A stretch of DNA of 64,000 nucleotides, taken from contig CM033723.1 in assembly GCA_019671005.1 (NCBI GenBank), positions 19,483,254-19,547,253 of the forward strand. The letters run 5' to 3'. The position numbers and the translations under genes were made by a program. This document shows, in pieces, positions 35,291-45,994 of this stretch. The stretch is from Hibiscus mutabilis (Eukaryota; Streptophyta; Magnoliopsida; Malvales; Malvaceae). The notes below the pieces were generated by a model. That model was not told the origin of the DNA, made no database searches, and saw only the letters and a program-made list of their open reading frames with translations. The stretch's first letter is position 1; each line of letters begins with the position of its first letter.

Positions 35291-36007
35291 ATGAGGATGT
35301 CATTGAGCAACGTATTGCATTTTACCCTTTTGGGGACTCGATGTCATTATTGTTGTCGACTAGATCATTCAGGGTATGATTGTCCAGATAAGTTTTATTT
35401 TCAAGAAAACATTTTGAGAGATATGTTGTCTGAATTCATGTCTTCTAATGATATTGAAATCCGTGATCCGGAGCATGATCAAGAAATTTGTTCTTGTAAA
35501 GAACATGAGGAAGACAATACCATCGAGATTTTAACCTTGCCTATTGATGAGGAAGAAATTATAAGTAGTGTGTTTGTTTCCAGTGACGAACCTACTATTA
35601 CGATTCAAGATGATCATCAAACGACAAACACCGACGAAGGTACCTTACAATCAAAAGGTATCATTGAATGTTTTCATAATTCTATTTATGCTTATTCCTC
35701 TTTTAGCATTAATAACAATTTTGAAGATGAGAATGAGTTACTTTTCCACCAAAAGAACAATCGTGATGATCCCAATGAGAAGGAACTTGTAAATTATATT
35801 GCAAAAAGAGACACTGCAAAAGGATCCTTCAAGACGTCTTCTCTTCTATGGTACTTTGATGAACTTCCTCCATTTACCGATTTAGATTCGAGGGCAAATC
35901 TTTTTGATGAGTGGGGGAATGATACGAGCATGAGAAGGGTCAAAATAATCATCTTGGAAAAGAAGTTGAAACTGCTTTGCAAGTCAGAAACATCAGTCAA
36001 CTTGTGA
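35291..36007 (+). CDS. Unrecognised zinc-knuckle protein of element G
   Basis: An open frame of about 238 codons from the ATG at 35291 to TGA at 36005-36007. The frame is also open upstream into D's integrase, so the start is a guess based on position after the primer site. Near the N-terminus CHYCCRLDHSGYDC forms a CX2CX4HX4C zinc knuckle, the nucleic-acid-binding motif of retroelement Gag. The rest is acidic (EHDQEICSCKEHEED, DEEEIISS) with an FDELPPFTDLDSRANLFDEW segment. I recognise no further domain. It may be the packaging protein of a non-autonomous element, or only a Gag remnant. Confidence 0.5.
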   Translation: MRMSLSNVLHFTLLGTRCHYCCRLDHSGYDCPDKFYFQENILRDMLSEFMSSNDIEIRDPEHDQEICSCKEHEEDNTIEILTLPIDEEEIISSVFVSSDEPTITIQDDHQTTNTDEGTLQSKGIIECFHNSIYAYSSFSINNNFEDENELLFHQKNNRDDPNEKELVNYIAKRDTAKGSFKTSSLLWYFDELPPFTDLDSRANLFDEWGNDTSMRRVKIIILEKKLKLLCKSETSVNL

Positions 36008-36094
36008 AGCATTTTTGGATGGGATCTAGGCATTTATGGGTCAACATGTCTTCTTAAAACTTGTCCACATGAAAATTAGCTTTCCAAAACATCT

Positions 36095-37002
36095 TGAAAC
36101 GCCCCAATCAGACATCTGGATCTCAAGATACGTCTATTTTAGCGAAGACAACACATGTAGAAATTTCTATACGAGATTAATACAGGATTTTTGGATAATT
36201 ACGAATTTTCAAGATTTTATTTGATTATTTGTAATTTAAATCAACATAGGATTCTGCAATATCTATTAGGATCAGATTTATTTAATTAGGATTTTATTTT
36301 TAGCATTTATTTATTATTAGAAGTTACTTATCTAATTAGGAGATTAGATTTTAGCATTTATTTATTGTATTTAATTCCTAAGTTTAGTAGGATTAAAACT
36401 TCTCCATGGCCTATATAAAGGAGGCTTCACCCACATTGTAATTCAGATTTCATTGATTAATAAAAAGTTCTCTTTAGATATTTTAGTATTCTTTGAGTTT
36501 GCAAGTGCTGATTACTTGTTCCTTCGAAGTCTTCTTCAACATAAGTTCGACGAGTTATTGTGAGGGAGATCATCTTCACACTCTCGCGTCTAGGAGGGTG
36601 GGTTAGAGCCGCTTGAGGTTTCTTGCTTAGATAATTATGTCTAAGAGGGTGCCGAGGATAAAACAACAACAATAAATCGCAAGCCATCTCCACCTTCAAC
36701 CTTCACACCATCTTCCATAATTCCATAAACAAAGCTGGAATTTTCAGATTTGTTTTACCTTTCTCTTTCGCAATCTTTTTTAATATTTTTATTTATATTC
36801 TTATTTCTTATCATCTAATCCTTCATCTTGTCTTTCTTTCTTTAATTTTCCAGCCCCGAATCTGAAATTTTCAAGAAACCCCCAACTAGTTTCTCTTGAA
36901 TTTTCAGATCTGCCCATTCTTTTTTTGATTGAGTATAGAGCTCCTAGTTCTTGCAACAACTTGATTGAAGGCTTCCAAATCCAAGATTGCGCTACTCTAT
37001 CA
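36095..37002 (+). repeat. 3' LTR of element G (left end tentative)
   Basis: The right end is set by the shared GCGCTACTCTATCA. The left end is placed at TGAAACGCCCC, which resembles LTR starts but has no clear polypurine tract before it. It contains a TATA box and a leader with pyrimidine-rich DNA. Confidence 0.5.
36412..36419 (+). promoter_or_regulatory. TATA box in LTR of element G
   Basis: TATATAAA after CCATGGCC, about 590 bp before the LTR end. Confidence 0.5.
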
Positions 37003-37345
37003 CCCGAGGTTTACTGCAAGGTTTTGGGAATGTTTGCATCAGGCTTTTGGTACAAGGTTGAGTTTCAGCATTGTGTATCGTCCTCAGTTGGATAGTCAGT
37101 CTGAGCGTGTTATCTAGGTTTTGGAGGATATGTTGAGGTGTTGCATCATTAAGTTCCAAGGAACTTGGGAGAAGCATTTACCTTTGGTTGAGTTTGCGTA
37201 TAACAATAGTTACCAAGCAAGTATACATATGCCACCATATGAGGCTTTATATGGTCGGAAGTATCGTACACCTTTGTGTTGGGCTCAGGTTGAGGAAAAG
37301 CATGTTTCCTTACCGAATGTGTTGAAAGACACGGATGATAAGGTA
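37003..37345 (+). pseudogene. Integrase central part (element D)
   Basis: CCGAGGTTTACTGC continues the core at PRFTARFWECLHQAFGTRL. The third catalytic Glu is kept (SQSERVI), followed by TAG. EFAYNNSYQASIHMPPYEA and PLCWAQVEEKHVSLPNVL follow. It stops at DDKVK where LTR sequence of H begins; the GPY/F module and chromodomain are lost. Confidence 0.85.
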
Positions 37346-39436
37346 AAGCCATTACAGGGACTAAAGCGTAATTTCCAACATTTATAGGAAATTCCATGTT
37401 TTTAAAGTTACCAATCCTCAATTAGTCATGTTTCATGCCTTCATGTAAACCTCAACCCAAAATCATCATTCATATACATTTAACTGCACATTCAAGAAAT
37501 AGGGACCAAATTGCAAGAATTTCAAATACATATGCTTTAACAACTGAAATAACGGTCTGTGTACAGGTATAGGGAATAAGCGTTTCGATACGGCACAAAA
37601 GACAAAGGCGTATTGATGCGGTCCCTAGGCGTATCGGTACAAGCTTGTATAATTCAAAAATCAAGATTCCAGTAGCTAAACACTGTATCGATACTATAAC
37701 CCGTGTATTGAAACGAGCACTGTTTTCTCTCTATGTGTACAAATATGTTTACCAGGCATATCGGTATGCCTAGGCTATTTCGAACACTTTGAGCTTGGAC
37801 GAGTCCCCGCGTACTGAAACCTGAGGGCCTGTACCGATACGGGGCAACCTGTAATGACCTCTAGGTCCAATATATGACACTTTGACTCACTCCAAACAAC
37901 ATTAACACTTATCTAAACATTAGATAACATCAATAACATGCTTGAGCATCAACAAATCAATCATATAAGCCAACCTAGCTCAACTTGCATACTCAAACAC
38001 CAAAGCTAGAGGCATGCTTCCTAGACAACATTCAAACCATCAAACCACCCATGTCTCAAACATGTAAAACAAGTGCATCAAAGTATCGCCAAAACTGAGT
38101 TCAAGAGAGAATTCATCCTTTGCTTACTTTCGAGCTTAGATCAGCGTTTCAAGCTCAATCTAAACTCCCAAACACAACTTTCAAACCTTTCCAAAGTTGA
38201 AAATACATTTCCACTCACCGAATCGCAAAGCCTCGGTTGCCTATGGGACAAACACACCTCCAAAGCTTTCGTAACTCAAGTTCAAGCTTGAGGTTCAGAC
38301 TCCCCTACTTTTGATCACACAAAACAGAGGTACATTGCATCAAAATGCAATTAACATCACAACAACACTAAACCTTAACATCACTTACCCAAAACTACTC
38401 CACAACTCCCAAAAATTAACAACAAACATCTTCCAAAATTAACTCAGCCATAATCAAACGTTTCAACACATCTAAAAACACCTTTCAAACATCCTTATAT
38501 CTTCAGCATTCAATTAACCACCACAACTCCCCAAAAACACATAACTAGCAACCTATAAAATTAGATATTCATATAGCTTCGGGATTCCAATTTTATAACC
38601 AACTTATCAACATTATAAAACATCAAAATTATGATTATAACTCATCAAGAACCCAACAAAACAGATCCAAAATGAAAATCTCTTGTTTTCATCAATTAAA
38701 CCTTGATTTACTGGTTTTCCACAATTAACTCATCAAAACTCGTTAGAAAACATTAAACAATGATCAAATACTTGGGAATTTCAGCAAAGAACTAATCATT
38801 AGAGGAGAAGAATGAACCTTACCTCTAATGGAAGAATTTTATCTCAATTGGATGTTTTACTCTTGAAAACAAAGGAAAATCAATGAGATTTTTGGAAAAC
38901 AAGATTGAAGAATCTATTAGAAATCAATAGTTAATTAAATCAAGATCATTACCTTTAATCTTCGTTGAAAAATTGAGTGTTTGGCTAAAAAAGATTTGAG
39001 AGAAAGAAAGTTACGTCAAAAGTGGTTTTAGAAAAATAACTACAATTTTATTAATTGAATCCCTTTAATCCTTAATTTAAAACTCATTAAAATAAACCAA
39101 ATTGAGAGAAAATTCTGATAAAAACATTTAGTTCAAATAACTCCTTAAAGATTCAAAGTTTTGATCCTTTTACAAAATAGTCACTAAAATCAGTTTTCAA
39201 TCTTTACATTTTGGTCACTAGCCAAAACGTCCAATTTACAAAATTCATTTTCCAAAATTGACTTTACCAAAAATATACATATATTAAATAATGATTTTTA
39301 GATATTTTCCTATATTTTTTCACACCAAAATTATTTGTTCCGATTTTAATCCCGAATATGACTCGAATCTCTAATCTTAGTCCCTAGACCGTCTAAACCA
39401 CTAAGAAAACTCCTAAGCCCAAAATCAGGGCGTTAC
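37346..39436 (-). repeat. 3' LTR of element H (terminus missing)
   Basis: On plus it starts inside the LTR at CCATTACAGGGACTAAAGC, matching 61004 onwards, and closes GGGCGTTACA at 39436. It has a TATCGGTAC-type motif cluster at 37550-37850 and the shared leader block near 38770-38860. No gene is seen. Confidence 0.87.
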
Positions 39437-39451
39437 AGCTCTCCCACATAA
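39437..39451 (-). other. Polypurine tract of element H
   Basis: CTTATGTGGGAGAGC on minus, directly before the 3' LTR start. Confidence 0.7.
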
Positions 39452-40256
39452 GAAATTTCATCTTCAAAATTTACCTGATGGAAACAGATACAGAAACTGA
39501 GCAACCATGTCCGACTTACTCTCCTATGTAGCCTCCTCAACACTGCGATGTCGCCACAACACCTTAACAAGCTCAACCGTCTTGCCACGAAGAAAATTAC
39601 TACTGGAGTTAAGGATCTCCATTGGTTCCTCATCAAAGGATAAATCCGGCCGCAACTCAACATCCTCAACTAGCATAACATGCGACGGATCCGAGCAATA
39701 CCTCCGTAACATAGACACATGAAACACATCATGAATCTTCTCCAATTCATGAGGCAAACTCAACCGATAAGCCACGGGACCAATGAGTTCCACCACCTCA
39801 TATGGTCCAACAAAACTTGGGCTCAACTTTCCTTTACGCCCAAAACGCATCACCTTTTTCCAAGGCAAAACATTCAAGAACACTTTTTCACCAACAACAC
39901 ACTCAACCTCTTTACGCTTCAAATCTGCGTAGGATTTTTGCCTATCTGAGGCCTCTTTTAAACGGTCACAAATCATATTCACTTTCTCATTCGCGTCTTT
40001 CAACATATATGGCATGGAGACATACATTTCCCCAACCTCAGCCCAACACAAGGGCATACGACACCTCCTACCATACAAGGCCTCATATGGTGCCATCTTT
40101 ATACTTGCCTGATAACTGTTATTATACGCAAATTCCAAAAAAGGTAACTACATTTCCCAAGTTCCTTGGAACTCAATGATTCCAAGATCTGAATCACAGG
40201 TTCAGACTGGCCATCCGTCTGATGATGATACGATGTACTAAAATTCAAGCGAGTAC
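39452..40256 (-). pseudogene. Integrase C-terminal part and chromodomain (element H)
   Basis: The ORF 40138-39524 runs from EFAYNNSYQASIKMAPYEA through the GPY/F module (FVGPYEVVELIGPVAYRLS) and HDVFHVSMLRRY to the chromodomain (VKVLWRHRSVEEAT). A stop then replaces the Trp that normally follows, and ESKSDM continues beyond it. Upstream of 40256 it is continued at 52131 after Athila B. The chromodomain would read histone marks during integration. Confidence 0.88.
40252..40256. repeat. Target site duplication of Athila B, left copy
   Basis: AGTAC, repeated at 52126-52130. Removing B and one copy rejoins H's integrase codons. Confidence 0.93.
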
Positions 40257-41810
40257 TATTGCGCGTAATAAGTGCTACGCAAATGTGCAAGTATACACGT
40301 CGCAAGTTATAGTATAAAAGATATCGTCTCCACAGGGATTGGTGCCACTTCAAGAATCTAGTCTCGTGCACTGTAAAAAGTAAAAACACAAGTAAAGGAT
40401 TATAGAAGTTTTAACTAATAACTAATCTAGAAAGCAATTAAGTAAATGAAAAGATGAGATCGAATGAGAGAGATAGGCCAGGTTATCTGAGTTGAGGTGT
40501 GATAGCCGATTGGATCGTCTTGGTAAAAGAGTGCACGGGCAACTCAGTTGCCGTGGCAACTTGCACAACGGGGTTGCCTTGGCAACTAATCAATGGTTGC
40601 CTGGGCGACTAGTTGGGCAACTACTTGGGCGTCTGGGCAGCAACCTTCAAGGTTCGGCAGAGCGTTCTTCAATGGTTTCTTCTTATCCCTAAGTCAAAAC
40701 TCTAGCTACTTGTGCATGCCTTGATAATACATCCCTGTGTGAATCAAGGGTGAACAACAACCAATCTTGCGCTCCTCTTAGCCGTTGAAATCCTTAACTT
40801 ATTCCTAAGCCGGATTAATCTTCACCATCAATAGATTGAATAAAGATCATATTCATTCGTTTCTTGAATCTAACTCTCCCGATATTAGATAAATAGATGA
40901 AATCACGAGATCCTCTCCCAATTCACTCGCAAACAAGAATAAGAACCAAGAATGAATAAACCTTGAAATAGAAAAGTGCAAACTCTTATTACCTAAACAA
41001 AAACCAATAGTTTCTCACAACCACAAAACACAATAACCATAGCCAAGTAGATTTAGTTCATGGCTAGGTTCCAAAGAAACACAAGATAAATAATCCCTAG
41101 CATGAACCCAATCGAACAAGGAAGAAAAGATGAAGCTTGTCGAAAATCCCTTACCCTAGATGCTTGTCAAAAATTCCCCTTGCTTTCTCCCTTCGACTTG
41201 TCGAAATATTCACTAATGCTCCCTCTTTCCAAGTTGTCAAAATCTCCTTGCTATTTATAGGGCTAGGCCAAAGTCCTTCTTTGAGGAGGAGTTTGAGTTG
41301 GAATTAAATTATCTTTAAAGAATATAATTCTTTATTATAATTTTATTCCTATTAGAACTTCTCCTATCTTCTTGGAATTTAATTCTTCTTTAATCTCTGC
41401 ATGGCAGTCAAATTCCTTTGGGCTTGGGCCTTGCTCCATGTCATCTTGGGCTTGTAAAGTCATTAATTTCGACATCCCTATTGCATTTTCTCTTTGTCGA
41501 CAATTGCTATGGCAACTGGCTCGGCGTCTCCTTCATGCATTGCCCTGGCAACTAGCTCGGCATATCCTTCATGCATTGCCCTGGCAACTAGCTCGGCGTT
41601 GCTTTGGCAAGTGATCCTGCACATACACACACAAAGCACACCAAAGCAGCATCTTTTCCACAAAAACTACCAAGTTATGTAATCAAGCTCAACGATGGAA
41701 GAAAACATGGATTAATGCATGAATGGCTAACTATGCAACTAATATGAGCCTAAGTCTAACAATAATATGAGAAAAAGGGTAAGAAAAATAGTACTTTTGA
41801 ACACTTATCA
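40257..41810 (-). repeat. 3' LTR of Athila copy B
   Basis: On plus it opens TATTGCGCG, where the other LTR opens TGTTGCGCG, a C-to-T change in the terminal CA. It closes CACTTATCA. It holds the TATA box (41253-41259, minus), the 36-bp repeats (about 41510-41600) and TTGCCNNGGCAA palindromes at 40548-40559 and 40574-40585. Confidence 0.95.
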
Positions 41811-41840
41811 CACCCCCAAACTCGAACTATTGCTTGTCCT
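41811..41840 (-). other. Polypurine tract module of Athila copy B
   Basis: On minus, TTGAGGACAA, spacer and GAGTTTGGGGGTG next to the 3' LTR, as in copy A at 9061-9093. Confidence 0.78.
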
Positions 41841-42094
41841 CAAGCAATGCAAACTCATAATTACCTGCCAAGACTTCAATTTTCACAAACTCAGCTTTGA
41901 ACTTGATTTCAATTCTCTCAACCGGGGCACAAAGTATGATTGGCTTTTTATTTTTCGAAAAACGAGGAATTACTCGGAATCAAACTATAATGCTTGTGAG
42001 TGTGTGCGGAGTTGTGTGCAAGTTGATTTTTCGGATTCTATGAAAACAATAGGTTTTCAAATTACTTCATTGGGTTCTTTTTAACATGTTTTAA

Positions 42095-42278
42095 CTAGAG
42101 CCAATTTCGGGCACCTCTAGTGTTTTGTTTTTAGTTTTCTTAAGTTAATTTAATCGACTAGAGCCGGTTTCGGGCACCTCTAGTTAAATTTTTTTTAACA
42201 CATCCTAGAGCCAGTTTCGGGCACCTATAGTGATCATTTTTTTTAGCACATGCTAGATCCAATTTCGGGCACCTCTAG
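42095..42278 (-). repeat. Array of four 26-nt hairpin repeats (Athila B)
   Basis: Units at 42095-42120, 42158-42183, 42205-42230 and 42253-42278. All have CTAGA arms and a GGGCACC core on plus. They correspond to 8632-8808 in copy A. 41841-42094 and 42279-42586 show no gene. Confidence 0.85.
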
Positions 42279-42586
42279 CATTCATCCAATTTTTTATTCT
42301 AATCCCCCAATTTGTTAATTATCAACCTAAGTTCACTAGAATTCCTTAAATCAATCAAACCACAACAGTGTTTCATCAAATTTAGCATTATAGTAAAATT
42401 CTAAGTTTTTCCATGGTTATCCTAGAATAAAAATTCTATCAATTAAGTGCATTGGCAAAGTCATCATCGAATATTAATCAAATTTAAGCAATTCTTGTTT
42501 CAATTAACGGCATGGAAAGCAATTTATGTATCCTAAATGTAATACTTAAGATGAATGTAACTAAACATGGTAACTACTAATAGCAT

Positions 42587-42618
42587 TCCCCCCAAACTCG
42601 AGTGAGGCATTGTCCTCA
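42587..42618 (-). other. Internal polypurine-like module (Athila B)
   Basis: Minus strand TTGAGGACAA ... GAGTTTGGGGGGA, about 50 bp after the env-position ORF; counterpart of 8291-8323. Confidence 0.6.
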
Positions 42619-42671
42619 ATGCATGCATAAAAATACTGAAAAAAAATAAAAATAAAAATGCATACGAGGAC

Positions 42672-44159
42672 TTACTCCGAGAGTTCATCATCGTAGATGA
42701 TTAGTTTCCTTCTAGTCGGTGTCTTGATTATCTTGCTTGAACGCGATGGTTGTTTTCTTGTTGCCGGTGGTGGAATCGATCCTTGTACGGGGTTGTCCTC
42801 ATCGTCCTCTTCATCAATGTCAATGGCTTTTCGCTTGGAGGATTCAATTGGTCCAGTCTTTATTGGTTCAATGGAGGACTCGTCCGAATCTGAAAAATCA
42901 GAAAATGATTCCGTAGGAGTTGATTCGGGCATAGGTGCTTTACCTTTGGCTTTTGCAGTGGTTGCCAGGATGTCTTTAGCTTTGGTTGTCGTGGCATCTT
43001 CAGGGTTGGTTGCCGTGGCGTAAGCTTCCTTGGTTGCCGTGGCGACTGCTTCATTGGTTGTCGGGGCAAGGATCTCGGCGGGAAAGATTGGGAAGGGCAC
43101 ACGATTGTCCGGGTACTTTTCTAGGATGACTTGGGTGATGGCATTGTTGTGCTCTTTCATGTACCGCATGAACATTAGTTTCCGATCTTCAATTTGCCTT
43201 AGGTGGCTTGCCAATGGGTGCAAAAGTGCTTCAAAGTGTCCCGGGATTAATGGCCGAGTTGCCCTGGCGTTAGGTGCTTCGGCATTAGGGATTGCCGCGG
43301 CGGCAGGAGTTGTCGTGGCAATTGGAGGCCTTGAAGAATCTCCCGGTGCCTCTCCCATTAGCTTTCGGATTAGTGCTTGATTCCAACCAGACTTGGGTAG
43401 GGCCTTTTCATCGGTGGACTCATTCGGGACATGCATCTCCTTGCAAAGATTAGAAATTAAGCAAGGGAAGAAAAGAGAACCCTTATCTTTTGAGCTGCAT
43501 ACAAAAATCTCATCACAAATAATTTTTCCAATGTTAATGATGCGATTATGCAAAATAGAATGTATGAGCAAAAGACGTGGTATATCAACGGTAGTATTGT
43601 GTGTGGAGGGCATTAAAGAAGTTTTAACAAACTTATTCCATAGTTTTGCCTCGGGTTTAAGCCAGAGGCGATTTACCGTGCCCTTGTATTTACCGTCGTT
43701 CCAATGAGTTCCCGGTTGAGTGAGTTCTTGAAGCACCTTGTCGAGTTGCTTGGGATTGATTTGGTCAACGAAGGCTTGATGCTCGTCCTTCTCAATGTAA
43801 AGTCCGTAAAAGGTGTTGATGCTTTCGGGACTTATAAGTATGGCCTTGTCACGAATAAAAACATAAGGATTATCCGGGTTAGGTGAGTGAACATAGAATT
43901 CTCTTACCCATGAGATATTACCCGGTTCTGGTTGATGGCAAAAGATTTGCCACTTTCGATGTGCAATCCTCTTGAAGATGAATGGTTCAAGGCCGAAATC
44001 TTGATGAGAGTTTGAGTATTCAAAACCTTGTTCTTCATGAATCTTCCGGTTTTCAAACTTGGATTGAAATCTTTCTTGAACCACCAGTGTAGCAAATTTC
44101 TTGTATCTTGGTTCTTTGGAGGAACTTGGATGAACTAAAAGTTTAATCTTTGATGCCAT
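42672..44159 (-). CDS. Env-position ORF of Athila copy B (putative plant transposon protein), intact
   Basis: An unbroken 495-codon frame, the longest intact retroelement-specific ORF here. It starts at the ATG at 44159 (MASKIKLLVHPSSSKEP) after a leader conserved with copy A. Residues ~20-250 form the putative plant transposon protein domain known from Athila-type ORFs (HRKWQIFCHQPEPGNISWV, NPYVFIRDKAILISP, GTHWNDGKYKGTVNRLWL, LLLIHSILHN). Residues ~250-495 are low complexity: Ala/Thr repeats, a Ser/Asp run (SFSDFSDSDESS), acidic DEEDDEDNP and a basic tail (TPTRRKLIIYDDE). No signal peptide, transmembrane helix or cleavage site is visible. Its function is unknown, and a secreted envelope role is not supported. 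Subgenomic or spliced expression is an inference from position. Confidence 0.85.
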   Translation of the reverse strand: MASKIKLLVHPSSSKEPRYKKFATLVVQERFQSKFENRKIHEEQGFEYSNSHQDFGLEPFIFKRIAHRKWQIFCHQPEPGNISWVREFYVHSPNPDNPYVFIRDKAILISPESINTFYGLYIEKDEHQAFVDQINPKQLDKVLQELTQPGTHWNDGKYKGTVNRLWLKPEAKLWNKFVKTSLMPSTHNTTVDIPRLLLIHSILHNRIINIGKIICDEIFVCSSKDKGSLFFPCLISNLCKEMHVPNESTDEKALPKSGWNQALIRKLMGEAPGDSSRPPIATTTPAAAAIPNAEAPNARATRPLIPGHFEALLHPLASHLRQIEDRKLMFMRYMKEHNNAITQVILEKYPDNRVPFPIFPAEILAPTTNEAVATATKEAYATATNPEDATTTKAKDILATTAKAKGKAPMPESTPTESFSDFSDSDESSIEPIKTGPIESSKRKAIDIDEEDDEDNPVQGSIPPPATRKQPSRSSKIIKTPTRRKLIIYDDELSE

Positions 44160-44713
44160 GGATGATCTTGGTTGTGAGTAAAAACAAAGAAAAGAAAAGA
44201 AAAGAAACTAAAAAGTTGCAAGATAGAAAGTAGGAATAGGTTAAGGGTGATGGGTTTTATAGAAAAGATAAGTAGGTGGGATTGGGGGAAAATGAAAAAG
44301 GGTTTAGGGTTTGGTAGGAGTTTTCGACAAAGGGGTTTTGGTTAGGATGAATTGGAGGCTTTATATAAGCTTTAGATTCAGCCCCTTAGTTTCCTTGTTG
44401 AAGATGTTTTCCTACTTGGTTTAGAATTCCTTCTTTATCTTGAACTTCTTTTCCTACAATTCAAAGACAAATCAAATAAGGATTAAAATTAAATATAAAC
44501 TAATAGAGAAAATAAATAAATATGTGTAATAGGATTCTTAAACTTGAATAAAAAAAAATCTATCCTAAAACTACTAATAATCGGAAAAAATAATAAAAAA
44601 ATCGGAAAAATGAAAAATAAATAAAATAATTAAATAATCGAAAAAAACAAAAACAAAAATAAAAATAAATAAGAATAACAATAAAAATAAAAATATCAAA
44701 AGGGAGAGCATGC
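44160..44713 (-). other. Non-coding spacer between integrase and env-position ORF (Athila B)
   Basis: About 550 bp with an A-rich low-complexity stretch (AAATAAAAATAAATAAG-like, 44550-44700) and no ORF. The part nearest the ORF is conserved in copy A; most of the rest is deleted there. Confidence 0.75.
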
Positions 44714-45994
44714 TCATGCATCTCCTAAATTGACCACTTCCTTGTTACATTCCACATGGGCACCATTGTAGTGCTTCAATCTTTGTCCATTAACTTTGAA
44801 TTCATGGTTGTCAGAGATGGACTTGATTATCACAGCACCATGGGAGAATGGTTTGACGACTTCAAATTGTCCCGACCATCTTGATTTCAGCTTTCCCGGG
44901 AAAATTTTTAGCCGAGAATTGAATAGGAGAACTAGTTGCCCTGGCGTGAATTGTCGTGGCAATAGTTTCTTGTCGTGCCATCGCTTTGTTTTCTCCTTGT
45001 AGATTCGTGCATTGTTATAGGCGAGTGCACGAAATTCTTCTATCTCATTGAGATCCATCAAACGCTTTTGTCCGGCACTTTCCCAATCCATATTCACGGT
45101 CTTGATTGCCCAGTACGCCTTGTGCTCGATTTCCACCGGTAGATGACATGTTTTACCATAGACAAGTCGGAAGGGGGACATACCTAAGGGTGTTTTGAAT
45201 GCAGTGCGATATGCCCAAAGTGCGTCATCTAGACTTAATGACCAATCCTTCATTGAGGGATTTACAGCTTTCTCGAGTATTCCCTACAACCCCCGGTTGG
45301 AAATTTTTGCTTGCCCGTTGGTTTGTGGGTGATATGCCGCGGCGATCTTGTGTGATATGTCGAAGTGTTGCAATATCTTGGCAATTAGTCTGTTGTCAAA
45401 ATGCTTGCCTTCGTCGCTGATAATTGCTCTCGGCATCCCAAACCGTGTAAATATGTTTTTCTGCAAGAATCTTTGCACGGTCTTGGAATCGTTGTTGGGA
45501 ACTGCAGCTGCCTCTACCCATTTAGACACATAGTCGACGGCAAGTAAGATGTAGAGGTTGTCGAATGAAGATGGGAAATGTCCCATAAAATCGATCCCCC
45601 ACACATTGAACAATTCCACCTCGATGATGTTCTGGAGTGGCATCTCATGTCGTCTAGAGATATTGTCCGTCCTCTGGCAACGATCACATTGCTTGTAAAA
45701 GTCTTGGGCATCTTTGTACAATGTTGGCCAATACAAACCGGATTGCAAAACTTTGGCCGCGGTACGAGTTCCTCCAAAATGTCCTCCATAGGGTGAAGAA
45801 TGGCATTGTCAGAGTACATTCTGTTGCTCTTCTTCAGGGACACATCAATGTATAACCTGATCTGCACATTGTTTAAACAAAAGAGGCTCGTCCCAAAAGT
45901 AATGCTTAGCATCATGGCAGAACCGCTTCTTCCCTTGGTGAGTAATGCCATAAGGTAAAATACCACAAACAAGGAAATTAACTAAATTCGTGTA
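44714..45994 (-). pseudogene. Athila integrase, copy B (broken)
   Basis: HHCC region at about 45820-45670 (CHSSPYGGHFGG ... CDRCQR), preceded by stops. The core shows WGIDFMGHFPSS, ISDEGKHFDN and GQAKISNR; the last has Lys (codon 45305-45307) where Glu is expected, as in copy A. TAG follows near 45284. The C-terminal ORF 45253-44714 runs through DDALWAYRTAFKTPLGMSPF, a PRQFTPGQLVLLFNSRLKI module and GAVIIKS to the stop after NLGDA. It is longer than in copy A, which has lost this part. Confidence 0.88.

Larger units (their letters stand above)
35134..37002 (+). mobile_element. Element G: small non-autonomous LTR element with one ORF
   Basis: TTGCGCTACTCTATCA occurs at 35251-35266 and again at 36987-37002, marking the ends of the two LTRs. 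A primer-like site follows the first copy. One ORF lies between. No protease, RT or integrase is seen. The 5' LTR keeps only about 130 bp. D's integrase resumes immediately after 37002, showing insertion into D. Confidence 0.7.
12196..37345 (+). mobile_element. Chromovirus D (Ty3/gypsy), split host of E, F and G
   Basis: Pieces of one plus-strand element: 5' LTR 12196-15580 plus 27356-27400, primer site 27406-27417, gag start 27634-27759, integrase pieces 34726-35133 and 37003-37345. E divides the LTR with a clean target duplication. Between gag and integrase, protease, RT and RNase H are missing and F lies there without a matching duplication, so that step involved deletion. The right end stops inside integrase at about 37345 against a truncated LTR of H. 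Confidence 0.75.

Noticed and set aside
37121..37387. An 88-codon gene
   Set aside because: It is D integrase read through into H LTR sequence; the last residues come from non-coding LTR.
42672..44159. Calling this ORF a viral envelope gene
   Set aside because: It occupies the env position but shows no signal peptide, membrane anchor or fusion-peptide-like segment.
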